A stretch of 64,000 nucleotides of DNA. Source: Botryotinia globosa (taxonomy: Eukaryota; Ascomycota; Leotiomycetes; Helotiales; Sclerotiniaceae). Shown here in pieces: positions 1 to 9,846 of the stretch. Positions within the stretch are counted from its first letter, which is position 1. Every line of letters begins with the position of its first letter. The stretch spans positions 992,001 through 1,056,000 of the forward strand of contig RCSZ01000005.1 of NCBI GenBank assembly GCA_014898425.1, written 5' to 3'. A program made the position numbers and the translations under genes. Under the pieces are notes generated by a model, which was not told the DNA's origin, made no database searches, and worked only from the letters and a program-made list of their open reading frames with translations.

Positions 1-189
1 CACCTTAAAATCACTCAAGTCCCCCACAACAACTTCCACCTGTTCCGGATACTGCTTCTTCAATTCCTCCATGGGTCCTGCAGTCCTAGCTACAAGTACC
101 ACATTATGTTTTTCCCTCAGAAGTTTCTGAGCAATTGCAAGGCCAATTCCCCGACTTGCGCCTGTGAGAAGAATTGTTCTGGGTGCCAT
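1..189 (-). CDS. Short-chain dehydrogenase/reductase, N-terminal part (cut by window edge)
   Basis: The minus strand reads from an ATG at 189 to the window edge, giving 63 codons. The product starts MAPRTILLTGASRGIGLAIA, the classical SDR dinucleotide-binding TGxxxGIG motif at residues 9-16 directly after a beta strand. It continues to an LVARTA segment (second strand, cofactor choice) and a VVGDLSDF segment (the acidic adenine-ring-binding position). It is therefore an NAD(P)-dependent oxidoreductase with the Rossmann fold at the very N-terminus, so no targeting sequence is visible. The catalytic Ser-Tyr-Lys part lies outside the window and the substrate cannot be told. The architecture resembles the yeast IRC24/YIR035C benzil-reductase-like group, but that is only an impression from the N-terminus. 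It is divergent from the oxidoreductase gene starting at 649. Confidence 0.85.
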   Translation of the reverse strand, partial: MAPRTILLTGASRGIGLAIAQKLLREKHNVVLVARTAGPMEELKKQYPEQVEVVVGDLSDFKV

Positions 190-648
190 TTTGTTATTTC
201 GTGTATAGATGGTTTTATGAGTTCGTTCTTCAAATGGTATGGTGTGGTGATTGGGTATGGGTGTTGGAGTGGTGAGAAAAGCGTGATGTCTTTTGGTGGG
301 GCAATTGAGCTCTTCCGTTTACTAAATTTGGAGCTTCAAACACTGTTCACTCACACATGCATATGGGAAGTTTGAGATAAGAAAAGTATTAACTATTCGT
401 GGCTACCTGGTACTACTCTACGCATACTTATCAACTAACACATCTATTCCACTATTTCCAACACTCAATTCACGTATAGCAGAAAACTTCACTGTCATTG
501 GACCATTACGTCATGCCGATTGCGGAGTAGGACAAAAGGGCGCCGTCGATATTAAGCATCTACTCAACGTCTGTCAGTTCTGTATAATCTGCTAAGTTCA
601 GATACGTTTATAGTGATTTATTAGAATTCCACTTCCAAAATACACAAA
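190..648. promoter_or_regulatory. Shared spacer of two divergent oxidoreductase genes
   Basis: These 459 bases separate the minus-strand SDR start (189) from the plus-strand FAD oxidoreductase start (649). The only open frame inside (106-375, plus) overlaps the SDR in antisense and has no coding character. By position it must hold both 5' regions. I see no recognisable operator. Confidence 0.4.
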
Positions 649-1975
649 ATGTCCCCAACCGTAATCCTCGGCACCGGTATAATCGGTCTCTCAACCGCAT
701 ACTATCTCTCTCTCTCCCAAGACCCTTCCACCATTCAGCTCGTAGACCCATCTCCCACACTTTTCTCATCGGCTTCAGGCTACGCAGCTGGTTTTCTTTC
801 TCGAGATTGGTTTTGTGATGAATCATCTAGCTTGGGGCTCTTGAGTTTCGAGGAACATCAAAAACTTGCCGAGGAAAATGCTGGTGTTGAGAAATGGGGA
901 TATAGTGTGAGTAGAAGTTTGAATTTTGTGAGTCATATTGCTGCAGAGAAGGCGAGAAAGAGCGGGAAGAAGGGGGTCAGAGGAGACGATTGGTTGAGAG
1001 TGGGCGGGAGCAGAGCTGAGACTGCAAGTGGTAACGATAAGGTAGGTGTGAAGGAAGCGGCAAGTATTGCTGGAGAGTGGCCTAAGTGGTTCAAAAAGAA
1101 TGAGGGTGATGAAATGGAGTCTATTAGTAAAGAGGGAAGTACAGCTCAAGTGTGAGTTCATTCAAAACATCATCCACTGGCAGAATTACACTAACATATC
1201 AAGTGACCCCTTGAAGTTGTGTCAGTTCCTCCTTGCCAGCTGTCTTGAGCGCGGCGTACAACTTCATCACCCTGCTAAGGCATTGTCTGTTCATCAAGAT
1301 ATGAGATCTGAAATATCTAGTATACGGATCTTGAACACCTCTACCAACATTGAATCAGATGTCCCGTGTACGAAAATTCTGATAGCAGCAGGATGTTGGT
1401 CACCTGAGGTATTCTCTACCTTATTTCCAGAATCAACGTTTAAATTACCGATCACAAGTTTGGCTGGTCATTCTTTGGTTGTGCGAACACCAAATTGGAA
1501 TGAAGAGCTGGAAGATGAAGAATGTCAAGCTGTGTTTGCTAGTGATGAGGAGGGTTATTGTCCTGAAGTCTTCTCGAGAAAGGGTGGTGAAATCTATGTC
1601 GCGGGCCTGAATTCCTCGACTGAACCATTACCAAAACTTGCAACGGAGTCTAAGTTTCAGGAGAACGCTATAAAGAGATTAGAGAACACGGCGAGAAGAA
1701 TGTTCGGTTTCGACAAAAGCTCTGAAATGGAAGTTGTTAGAAAGGGTTTATGCTTTCGACCGGTTACGAAAAGGGGAACGCCGATTTTGGCGAAGGTGGC
1801 TGATGATAATCTGGGTGGAATGAGTACCAGGAATGATAAAGATGGAGGAATTTGGCTTGCTGCAGGGCATGGACCTTGGGGTATTAGCATGAGCTTGGGT
1901 ACTGGAAAAGTAATGGCGGAGATGATACAAGGAAAGCCTACGAGCGCTGATGTCTCGAAATTGAGCTTCTTGTAA
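649..1975 (+). CDS. FAD-dependent oxidoreductase, DAO/TDA3-like family
   Basis: Two exons, 649-1151 and 1204-1975, are joined across a 52-nt intron (GTGAGT donor, CTAAC at 1191-1195, AAG acceptor). Together they give 424 residues in one continuous frame, with the junction codon reading Val followed by DPLKLCQF. The N-terminus has the FAD-binding motif GTGIIG at residues 8-13 followed by LSTAYYLS. The C-terminus has the second family signature, GGIWLAAGHGPWGISMSLGT, which closes the FAD site in D-amino-acid-oxidase-fold enzymes. Length and layout match fungal single-domain DAO-family proteins such as yeast Tda3. The expected chemistry is FAD-dependent oxidation of a C-N or C-C bond; the substrate is not evident. 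There is no signal peptide or C-terminal peroxisomal SKL (the protein ends LSFL). The start is the first ATG of the frame, in the context AAAATGTC. Confidence 0.85.
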
Positions 1976-2142
1976 GGTATAAACTTATGACATAGAGACA
2001 TTTGGGGCGCAAAATATTTGAGAAGAAAACATAGTAGCCCGAGGAGTGATTGGTTTACTCCGACTATGGCCTACAATGATATCCCATCGCGTGCTCGTTG
2101 CTAGATAGTGCATGACTCCAGGCCGAAATGGTGATTCTCAAC

Positions 2143-2607
2143 TCAAGTTAGGTTTACTTTAAGTGTCAGCTGCGGATAATGATTATCATTCACATTGAGA
2201 TAAAGATGGATTGAAACTTTACTATATGATCCGACCAAAGCAACATCATATTTGTTGACAAAGTCTCCTAGCCTATCGAAATCAAGTCTTACTGGTTCGG
2301 GATCCCAGCTCTGATAATGACAACATCGAGGCGAAAGCTGATCTGGTTGGAACCGATGATTTCCAGCCTCCAGCACCCTGGTGAGGAGTTTTTGCAACCC
2401 AGCCAATGCCAGATTTTTCGTGAAGATTTTGCCCTTTTTAGGTGATAAGTTTCTTTTATTTACTAATGGGGCAGCATGTTGAAAATCCAGACTGAGGGAG
2501 ATGACCACGTCATGTGAAATAAGCCACGTTCTGTCAGTTAGCAAGGTCTCCTTGACCTCTGGATAAATCTCATGGTTAAAAGTGGTTAGGGACTCCGGCT
2601 CTGTCAA
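2143..2607 (-). pseudogene. Open frame without ATG, probable coding relic
   Basis: A 154-codon open frame runs on the minus strand but contains no ATG at all; its first codon is TTG. Near the 5' end it carries the string PEVKETLLTDRTWLI. The same strand further upstream (about 2860-2945) reads PEVSEILLTDRGPLI in a second, separately decayed open frame. The paired motifs suggest a duplicated ancient coding segment rather than a working gene. I do not recognise the family. It could also be a chance frame within the repeat described at 2505-3075. Confidence 0.3.
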
Positions 2608-3075
2608 TTACAACATTTTCAACTCGATTTAAAAAGAGTCTGTGTTGGGACCAATGATATAAACCTCAGGATAGCCTCAAAGGAGAGCCCCAACGTGGGC
2701 ACTCACAAATTGAGAAGGAGGGGTACCATTCTGGTATCAATTAGGTTTTGCCCATCCAAAGCGTCAGAATTTTTTGAATCTTTTTGGAAGCAGTGATAAG
2801 GGATGGGGGAAGATGAGGATTTCATCCTGTTCATGAGTGGGTCTATCAAATCAGGAGAAGTGAATTGCCTCTCTACTATATAAGATAAAATAAGCGGCCC
2901 TCTGTCAGTTAGCAGAATTTCGCTGACTTCAGGACCCTACATTCTGTTAATTACAACACTTATACTCCTTGAAAATCGAGGGTATTGGGACCAGTGAGAA
3001 CTTCAAGACGCAGCCTCGCAACCTTTCGAGGTATTCCCTGACCAGGGAGCGCACAAATTCACAAATTCATAAATT
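2505..3075. repeat. Two diverged direct copies (about 2505-2725 and 2888-3075)
   Basis: Both copies contain, in the same order, AAATAAGC, CTGTCAGTTAGCA, a CTTGACCTC or CTGACTTCA block ending GGA, TCTGT(C/T)AATTACAACA, TTGGGACCA(A/G)TGA, CAGCCTC-like and CACAAATT blocks. The spacing inside the copies is nearly equal and the offset between them is about 370-380 bases. Point changes and small indels separate them. Neither copy has terminal inverted repeats or an obvious target duplication. It looks like an old tandem duplication; a decayed transposon fragment is an alternative. Confidence 0.6.
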
Positions 3076-3980
3076 CCACCCCGGAGTTTGAGGTTTTGCA
3101 TATCTGATCAAAGTCTTTTGACATATTTCATTTTGCCCTCCGAGTGAGCAAAATTGAGCGGCTGACTGCTTGGTTCTTTGGGGAGGAAAAGAAGACTCGT
3201 AGTGATTGGTTTCTACTCATGTAGTTGCAAGAACAAAATGTGAGTACTGGCTGAAACTATCTGTTTGCACGTATGAACAACATTGTAGAATTCAAATGAT
3301 CATGAAGTTTTTCCAGCGGTGCATTCTTGCCATATTCGTTTGAATATGTAGGGAATATTGGGAGACTCCACTTGCCTCGCGAACGCAGATAGCGGATTTT
3401 CCTCTAATAATTCGACAAAATTACATTACTTTTTTATCTCAACAAGCAGGCAGCCAGAGAGGTGCGCTGAGCAAACAACAAGATAACAAACGTTGAAAAT
3501 ATTAAGAACGACAGTACAGAAAAATCACTTCGAGAAAGGCACTTGTGCACAGTTGTGATATTCTTCACGTCGATAGCCAGGGAAGGGTATCCATTGTACC
3601 TAGGAATTTGCTACTGAGCTCTGAATACGAAGCCTCGAGTCAATCATAGCCAAAAGAGAACATTTTCGAGGTAAGGGGCAAAGATCAAGCTTTCGTCTTC
3701 CACTGGAAATACATATGTGATACCCTACCTCAAGTTTTCCCGCTGAACAGTCGCATTGATTCGGACTTGATCATCGGATCGTTTTGACAGTGCATCGCTA
3801 TGATATCATTTGTAAAGGTATTCCCTCGATTCATTGACGCCATTCCTATGTACAAACACGATTGTTTCGTCCGACAACCTCCCTGGCCCCTATAAAACTT
3901 TACTCGTCATCGTAACCACTCAAAGGTTTTCTTGGTCCAGAAGGCACTGCGCGAATCACATTCATTAGTAGTTGCAAACA
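2608..3980. other. Gene-free spacer, 3' of the complex I subunit gene
   Basis: Apart from the repeat copies, this stretch has no open frame with coding character on either strand. Sequence composition is ordinary, with no microsatellite and no tRNA-like A/B boxes. The part next to 3980 must contain the 3' end of the minus-strand NADH dehydrogenase subunit transcript. Confidence 0.4.
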
Positions 3981-4208
3981 TTATTGGCTTCTAAACCCCA
4001 ATTTGTGCATCAACCTACTTGGATATGTTAAAGGAATCTGCGGTCTTGGTCCGTCCCCGAGTCTGTGACGGATCTTTGGTACTGTGAGAACGAGAATTGG
4101 TCCAATGCTTCCGACGACTATGGAGAAGAAGATAGCGGGCTTTTCAATGGCTGCCCATCGCATGTAGCGAAAAGGTTGAGAGAAGAATCGTGGTATTGTG
4201 GACGACAT
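3981..4208 (-). CDS. nuo9.5: NADH:ubiquinone oxidoreductase 9.5 kDa subunit (NDUFA3/NUO9.5 type)
   Basis: This codes for 75 residues, with the ATG at 4208. The sequence begins MSSTIPRFFSQPFRYMRWAA, then EKPAIFFSIVVGSIGPILVL (one membrane span, about residues 23-44), then a short matrix/intermembrane tail containing LGDG and PLTYPSR. This order (FxxPFRYxRW, EKPA, SxxxGSxGP, LGD, PLTYP) is that of the fungal complex I accessory subunit of 9.5 kDa, equivalent to animal NDUFA3; I recognise it from memory of the family. A GTAAGT...GCTAACAACCATAG intron (4214-4286, minus) lies immediately 5' of the ATG, so the start is probably in exon 2. If that intron were retained, an in-frame ATG at 4229 would add seven residues. 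The gene is divergent from WBP1 with about 300 bases between the starts. Confidence 0.85.
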   Translation of the reverse strand: MSSTIPRFFSQPFRYMRWAAIEKPAIFFSIVVGSIGPILVLTVPKIRHRLGDGPRPQIPLTYPSRLMHKLGFRSQ

Positions 4209-4513
4209 TTTATCTATGGTTGTTAGCATGTTACTAGAAGTAAAATGGCTCCTTCTTCTTAAATGATTGAATATCAGACAACTTACAAGAATTTCTTATT
4301 GCTGGTTTCTTCCGCGGGGTTTGAGATCGCTCGGGACTGGAAGTTCGACGTTGATGCCGCGAGTTTACCATAATCACGTGTAGCTATCAGACACTAATCG
4401 GAATCCCTGTCGCCGTGGGAAACTCTTGGCATTGCATACGTTTCCTAAAGCTTCCAAGCCGCGCAATTCACAATTTGGAAAGAAAGAATATTGAAGTCAA
4501 CCACAACAAAAAT
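4209..4513. promoter_or_regulatory. Divergent promoter of complex I subunit and WBP1, with a 5'UTR intron
   Basis: This is the spacer between two back-to-back starts (4208 minus, 4514 plus). It contains on the minus strand a candidate 73-nt 5'UTR intron, 4214-4286, with donor GTAAGT and acceptor CATAG. A weak in-frame N-terminal extension of WBP1 is open back to 4415, but it lacks a signal-peptide-like start. The remaining core promoter for both genes is then under 230 bases. Confidence 0.5.
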
Positions 4514-6105
4514 ATGAGGTGGATTCTTTCTTTTCTGTTGCTGGGCTTGCTCAGTGCCGTCTCAGCTTTGAGTGCTGGCGGAAACAAATTATTAGTTGTA
4601 TTGGAGGAATTGTCTGAGAAGTCGAAATACTCAAAGTACTTTGGAGATCTTGAAGGTATGTCGTAGCTATTTGTGGTAGCAAATTTACAATTGTGAGGTT
4701 CATTTTACTAAATTATCTGCGCAAACAGCACGAGGATATAAATTAACATACGAATCACCGAAAAACGAGAAATTGGGACTTTTTGAACTGGGAGAGCGTT
4801 CCTTCGACCATCTACTCATCTTGCCATCCAAGTCAAAAGGTACGAGTCCTACTTCACTGGAATGAGCCCAATTAACACGTAGCAGGTTTGGGGCCAGCTT
4901 TGACACCAAAGCTCCTTCTCGACTTTATTAACAAGGGCGGAAATATCCTATTAACACTCTCATCATCTCACCCTACCCCCACTGCCCTTGTCTCGTTACT
5001 CTTGGAGCTCGACATACACCTTCCAACAGACCGCAATTCTCTTGTTGTTGACCACTTCAACTATGATACATTGAGTGCCGCAGAGAAGCACGACGTTGTT
5101 CTTCTGCCACGGCCAGACGCTGTCAGACCAGATGTTAAGAACTACTTCCGTGGAGATGGCAAAGGCGGGGAAGTCATTGCTTTCCCAAGAGCTGTTGGAC
5201 AGACATTGGGAAACACCAGTCCATTATTGACTCCACTACTCCGAGCTCCAAGAACCGCATACTCTTACAACCCCAGGGAGGATATCGAGGGTGTAGAAGA
5301 CCCATTTGCCGTTGGTCAACAATTATCACTCATTACCACCATGCAAGCTAGAAACTCTGCTAGATTCACAGTTATTGGGTCATCAGAGATTCTAGAGGAC
5401 ACATGGTTCGATGCTAAGGTCAAGCGTAGCATTGGAATGGGAGGTGTTGGATCTGACGCCAAGGAGACTAAAACTGCCAATCAAGAGTTCTCGAAAGAGG
5501 TTACCGGCTGGACCTTCAAAGAAATTGGAGTCCTTAAGGTTGGAAGCATCAAGCATTACCTTCATGAAAATGGTGTCAAGAGTAATGACACCAACCCAAA
5601 GATCTACAGAATTAAGAACGATGTGGTAAGTAACGCAATTGACATTATTGAAACATAACTTATAATTCAACAGACATACGAAATTGAGCTTTCTGAGTAT
5701 TCATGGGACAAATGGGTTCCATTCACCCCACCAATTGGAGACTCTCTCCAACTCGAATTCTCTATGCTTTCACCATTCCATCGTCTTGTGCTTAAGCCCT
5801 CAACTGGCACTTCCGAGTCTCAAACATACACCACAAGCCTCAAGCTTCCGGATCAACACGGTATCTTTAACTTCAAGGTCAACTACAAGCGACCATTCTT
5901 CACCACTATCGAGGAAAAGAACACCGTCACAGTAAGACACTTTGCCCATGACGAATACACCAGAAGTTGGGCAATCAGCAATGCTTGGCCATGGATCGCC
6001 GGAATTGGCGCCACAGTTACAGGATGGGTTGCATTCGTTGCTCTTTGGTTATGGAGCAAGCCTGTACCATTGAAGTTGACGACTAGTGGAAAGAAGATTC
6101 AGTGA
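4514..6105 (+). CDS. WBP1: Oligosaccharyltransferase subunit WBP1 (OST48/DDOST)
   Basis: Four exons (4514-4655, 4729-4839, 4886-5625, 5674-6105) join without frame breaks to 474 residues. The introns are 73, 46 and 48 nt. The protein begins with a cleavable signal peptide (MRWILSFLLLGLLSAVSALS) and then has the conserved N-terminal OST48 segment with LFELGERSFDHLLILPSKSKG and LGPALTPKLLLDFINKGGNI. A single C-terminal membrane span (about residues 438-458) is followed by a short cytosolic tail ending KKIQ, a KKxx ER-retrieval signal as in yeast Wbp1. The protein is a non-catalytic subunit of the ER oligosaccharyltransferase that transfers the dolichol-linked glycan to Asn in N-x-S/T sequons. 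Length fits the family (430-480). The start at 4514 is chosen because it begins the signal peptide; the frame is open further upstream. Confidence 0.97.
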
Positions 6106-6653
6106 TGTTGTTAAAATGGCTGCGGGGACTACTTGTATGATAAAATAAAAAGTGTACAGGGCATGCATAAATGAAATTTCATCGTAAACTGTTATGTGTA
6201 TATCTTTACAAGGGGTTTACGAAAGATATGAATCGTTACAAAATAGGTTGGTTTTAACAATTAGTATTGAACGGGTACTGGTGTGTTTCCCAGGACAGAT
6301 CGGGACAAGTGTCATCACAATATAGGACTGGATACTGAAAAAGGAAACAGCTCTAAGCTAATTCATCACTCCCCTCCCCTCGTATATCAATTTGACCCTA
6401 TTCTATCATCTAATCATAGGCAAGAAGCCCGCTGCTCATATTTTTCAAAGCCGCGCGAACAATAAAATCCTCGACGAACGCCCTACCTCATGCCAACATT
6501 TACAACAATCTCCGGTAACGACTCACCACCTTCCTCAGTTTGCTCTTCAACAACATCTTGGAAACAGCAGGTGTGGGCTCCTTGAAACGGTCCTAAAAAT
6601 CTCCATGATGATTCCTGAATAACACTGGATCACCACGTAGATAGTACACACAC
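6106..6653. other. Convergent 3' ends of WBP1 and the 6654 gene
   Basis: This holds the 3' untranslated regions of two converging genes. Small plus-strand open frames here (6283-6622) lack coding character. On the minus strand a 43-codon open stretch (about 6493-6620) follows a potential splice acceptor; see the rejected list. Confidence 0.35.
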
Positions 6654-7874
6654 TTAAACCGCATAATAAACATCCATACTTACATCCTGCACAGTATTAG
6701 CCCAACCTGGAAACCTTGCTTTCGCCCAAAGCGTTACCACATCACCAATTTTCAGGTTGCGAACAAATTCACCATTAGCAGTTTCTCGTCCTCTACCCTG
6801 AGCTTCTAGTTCGTCCGCTTCGGGACTTTCCGGATGTATATCATCGTTGGATCTCCATATTATCTTATGATCCTCAAATGTCCTTGTTGCGGTTTTGTTT
6901 CTCTGGAGGATCTTGTTATCAGGGTTGAGTGTATGTACAAACATTTGTGGGTATTTTGTGGCCGGGTTCGCGTCGTTTTCACGATCATAGCTTGGGTTAT
7001 CTTGAACATCGGGGAAGATTGTTTGTGTACCACATTTAATCTCATTCGTCGAAGCTTGGATGTCGGAATCAGAACTGGAGAGACGGAAAGAGGGGCTTTC
7101 AGGGATGTGTTCTGCTGGTTTGATAGTTGTTAGATCTTGAAGATTGGATGTTTTATTGGCGCAAGCCTTGAAGAAACATGTTGAATTACCTTTCCTCGTG
7201 GCATATGTTCTTTCTAGGCCAACGTCAAACCACGTGTATGATCCTCTGTATGTTCCTTTATCTGCACGTACACCTCCCCATCCTTGATCGTGACTTCTGA
7301 GATGAAATACGATTTTCTTGCAAGGGTGTTCCCCACGAATTTGTGATCTCTCCGCCCACTCATTGAAGACTTCCTCTGTGGCATCTTCTGGAATTTCTCG
7401 ATCTTTTGGTAAAGGTTTGGGTATCTGTTTAGAAAACTTCCATTGATCTTCTGAATGTATTTCAAGAGATGAATCATTGTTGTTTGCTTGAGAGGGAAGA
7501 TAGCCGATAGGGAGGGTCCGTAAAAGGAACTTGTTCTCTAATGGGCCACCGGCTCTGATGGTGACTTCTTGTGTACTGATGTTGACGTTCTGGTCACCCT
7601 CTTCCTGACCGGGAAAGAAAAGCCCTGTGGTTGTTGTATGAGGCCAATATTCGGATAAGTCTATTATGGCATCGATGAGCTCTAGAGGTAGCGGTGATTC
7701 TGGGCGTAGAGTGAAGAGGATGTTTTTAACAGTGAGCACATCTTCTAAAGATGGCTGATATCTCTCGGAGTCATAAAATTGCATGTTGAGGGGTAGCTCT
7801 GATTCTTTGTTTTGGTCTGTTCCTGACATTATGTTGGAAATGGTATTATAGAAATATTTCCCAAACTGAAGCAT
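6654..7874 (-). CDS. Conserved fungal protein of unknown function (SHDQGWGG motif)
   Basis: This is an intronless frame giving 406 residues from the first ATG (7874). The frame is open further to 7991, but only with a GTG start, and a second ATG follows at 7829. Visible blocks are PLPLELIDAIIDLSEYWPHT near the N-terminus (an F-box-like or short helical start), KKIVFHLRSHDQGWGG with KGTYRGSYTWFDVGLER in the middle, and GRETANGEFVRNLKIGDVVTLWAKARFPGWANTV at the end. I recall this pattern from widespread, uncharacterised ascomycete proteins, usually ending in an xVYWAV-like tail; here the end is DVYYAV. There is no signal peptide or membrane span. A variable low-complexity insert lies between the middle and C-terminal blocks. 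It is divergent from the MetX-family gene, sharing about 400 bases of promoter. I do not assign a function. Confidence 0.75.
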   Translation of the reverse strand: MLQFGKYFYNTISNIMSGTDQNKESELPLNMQFYDSERYQPSLEDVLTVKNILFTLRPESPLPLELIDAIIDLSEYWPHTTTTGLFFPGQEEGDQNVNISTQEVTIRAGGPLENKFLLRTLPIGYLPSQANNNDSSLEIHSEDQWKFSKQIPKPLPKDREIPEDATEEVFNEWAERSQIRGEHPCKKIVFHLRSHDQGWGGVRADKGTYRGSYTWFDVGLERTYATRKGNSTCFFKACANKTSNLQDLTTIKPAEHIPESPSFRLSSSDSDIQASTNEIKCGTQTIFPDVQDNPSYDRENDANPATKYPQMFVHTLNPDNKILQRNKTATRTFEDHKIIWRSNDDIHPESPEADELEAQGRGRETANGEFVRNLKIGDVVTLWAKARFPGWANTVQDVSMDVYYAV

Positions 7875-8239
7875 GTTTTTGTAGGTAAAATCGGGTATTG
7901 AAGGTAGCAGGTTGTTATTGTGCCCGTTCAGCTGTGCCACAAATGAACGTCCAAGGCTGTGTCGTTGATGTTGCCTCCATGACGTACCCACTTCAGGGGT
8001 CCAAGCATTAGCGTAAGGCTACATACAAGAGAGTTTGAATGGGGAAAAAAGCAAGGTTTCAGCCTTCTATGTCACGTTCTAGCACGCAATTGGCTGAAAG
8101 AGATAATAGTGCTATCTGGAAGCTCCGGCTGCATTGTAAGCCAGTAGTGGCCGCTTTTGTTTTGACCGAAATCGCTGACAAAACAAACTTGCATATTAAT
8201 TCTGAAATGTAAGTTAATTTCTCAAACTTCAGATAAACA

Positions 8240-8254
8240 ATGATTTCTTTTTAA
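8240..8254 (+). promoter_or_regulatory. Four-codon upstream ORF before the MetX-family gene
   Basis: ATG ATT TCT TTT TAA lies 17 bases before the main ATG at 8272. If it is within the transcript, a scanning ribosome meets it first and must reinitiate or leak past it. It overlaps nothing else. Whether the transcript starts upstream of 8240 is not visible from sequence. Confidence 0.35.
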
Positions 8255-8271
8255 TCTACAAACCATCAAAG

Positions 8272-9846
8272 ATGATTACTACTAGGGGCCTTATCGCAAC
8301 TGCGAGAACAGGTGTGAGGAATACGAAAGCTGTTCCAAGACTTTGGACAAGACAATTGGCTTTCAAAGCTATCACCCCTCTCCAAACATCCTCACAAAAT
8401 ATCTCAAGATCCTATCATGGATCTGGCTCACGAAATGCTACTCAGGCGTCATCGGCAGAGGCTTCTAATCCGGCAATGGCATTCCCTTGTCTAGATGCTC
8501 TCGAAACCAAGTCTGCGACTCTAGAAGCTCGATCCCTTTCAAGTGGCCCAGAACCATCTTATACTAGCGGAGTAACACTTAAATTTCACTGCGACGACCC
8601 TTTATTGCTTGACTGGGGGGGAGTCTTGCGAGAATTCGACATTGCTTATGAGTCATGGGGTGAAATGAACGCAGACAAGTCGAATGTCATTTTACTGCAC
8701 ACTGGATTGTCTGCATCTTCACATGCACATTCAACAGAAGCGAATCCTAAGCCAGGATGGTGGGAAAAGTTTATAGGTCCGGATAAAAGTCTTGATACGA
8801 ACAAATATCATATCATATGCACGAATGTTATTGGAGGATGTTATGGTTCGACAGGACCTTCGACAATCGACCCAGCAGATGGAAAACGATATGCGACGAG
8901 GTTCCCAATTCTTACCATGGAGGACATGGTGCGGGCACAGTTTCGACTACTCGATGGTTTAGGAGTCACGAAACTATATGCGAGTGTTGGTTCGAGTATG
9001 GGAGGTATGCAATCATTGGCTGCTGGGGTTCTGTTTCCTGAACGAGTTGGTCGAGTGGCCAGTATTTCTGGATGTGCACGAAGCCACCCTTACAGCATTG
9101 CGATGCGCCATACTCAACGGCAAGTGTTGATGATGGACAAGAATTGGAATCGAGGATTTTACTACGATCATATTCCTCCTCACGCAGGCATGAAACTTGC
9201 GCGTGAAATTGCAACTGTAACGTACCGCTCGGGACCTGAATGGGAGCTAAGATTTGGTCGACGAAGAGCCGATCCAAGCAAGCAACCTGCCTTGTGTCCA
9301 GACTTCCTTATCGAGACTTATCTAGATCATGCAGGCGAGAAATTTTGTTTGGAGTACGATCCAAATAGTCTTCTATATGTCAGCAAAGCTATGGATCTCT
9401 TTGACCTCGGAGCGACAAATCAACGGGCGGCTTCGTCACGAAGAGCAGATCATTTAGCCCGCAAGGGAACTGGGGCTGAATCTGCATCTTCTCTTGGGGA
9501 TGCAGCATGCAGCCTTACTCTCCCAGACAGCCCATACCAGGAACAGCCAGAAGCAAACGGGACAACAGATAGTAATACGCCCATTGAGCCATCCTCAGGT
9601 CCCCCTGCGGACTTGGTATCTGGGATGAAAGCCATGAAAGATCATCCTACTCTAGTTATGGGCATTTCTAGCGATATCTTGTTCCCTGCATGGCAGCAAA
9701 GAGAGATTGCCGATACGCTGAGAAAGGCAGGGAATACCAAAGTAAGTCATGTTGAGCTTGGAGAAGACGTGAGCCAATTTGGACATGACACATTCCTATT
9801 GGATGTAGAACATGTCGGCGGGCCATTGAAGGTGTTCTTGGGTTGA
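8272..9846 (+). CDS. MetX-family O-acyltransferase (serine or homoserine O-acetyl/succinyltransferase), probably mitochondrial
   Basis: This is an intronless gene of 524 residues. Residues 1-80 are rich in Arg, Ser and Thr with almost no acidic residues ([18 protein letters not shown]...), a mitochondrial presequence pattern. The alpha/beta-hydrolase acyltransferase core follows: [12 protein letters not shown] near the oxyanion region, the nucleophile elbow GSSMGG (catalytic Ser242), the segment [36 protein letters not shown], then Asp468 (SSDILFP) and His505 (GHDTFLLD) to complete the triad. A low-complexity insert of roughly 80 residues (about 385-455) separates the lid from the last strands. 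The enzyme moves an acyl group from acyl-CoA to the hydroxyl of homoserine or serine. The presequence and the [14 protein letters not shown] region suit the cysA/cys2-type serine acyltransferases better than classical cytosolic Met2; this specificity is inference. A four-codon uORF lies just upstream. Confidence 0.9.
   Translation: MITTRGLIATARTGVRNTKAVPRLWTRQLAFKAITPLQTSSQNISRSYHGSGSRNATQASSAEASNPAMAFPCLDALETKSATLEARSLSSGPEPSYTSGVTLKFHCDDPLLLDWGGVLREFDIAYESWGEMNADKSNVILLHTGLSASSHAHSTEANPKPGWWEKFIGPDKSLDTNKYHIICTNVIGGCYGSTGPSTIDPADGKRYATRFPILTMEDMVRAQFRLLDGLGVTKLYASVGSSMGGMQSLAAGVLFPERVGRVASISGCARSHPYSIAMRHTQRQVLMMDKNWNRGFYYDHIPPHAGMKLAREIATVTYRSGPEWELRFGRRRADPSKQPALCPDFLIETYLDHAGEKFCLEYDPNSLLYVSKAMDLFDLGATNQRAASSRRADHLARKGTGAESASSLGDAACSLTLPDSPYQEQPEANGTTDSNTPIEPSSGPPADLVSGMKAMKDHPTLVMGISSDILFPAWQQREIADTLRKAGNTKVSHVELGEDVSQFGHDTFLLDVEHVGGPLKVFLG

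Noticed and set aside
6493..6715. Alternative splicing of the 6654-7874 gene: a perfect donor (GTAAGTATG) near its 3' end and an open 43-codon stretch after a CAG at about 6621
   Set aside because: The unspliced C-terminus (VSMDVYYAV) matches the ending I recall for this fungal family, and no good branch site precedes the CAG. RNA-seq junctions from 6697-6700 to about 6621 would reopen it.
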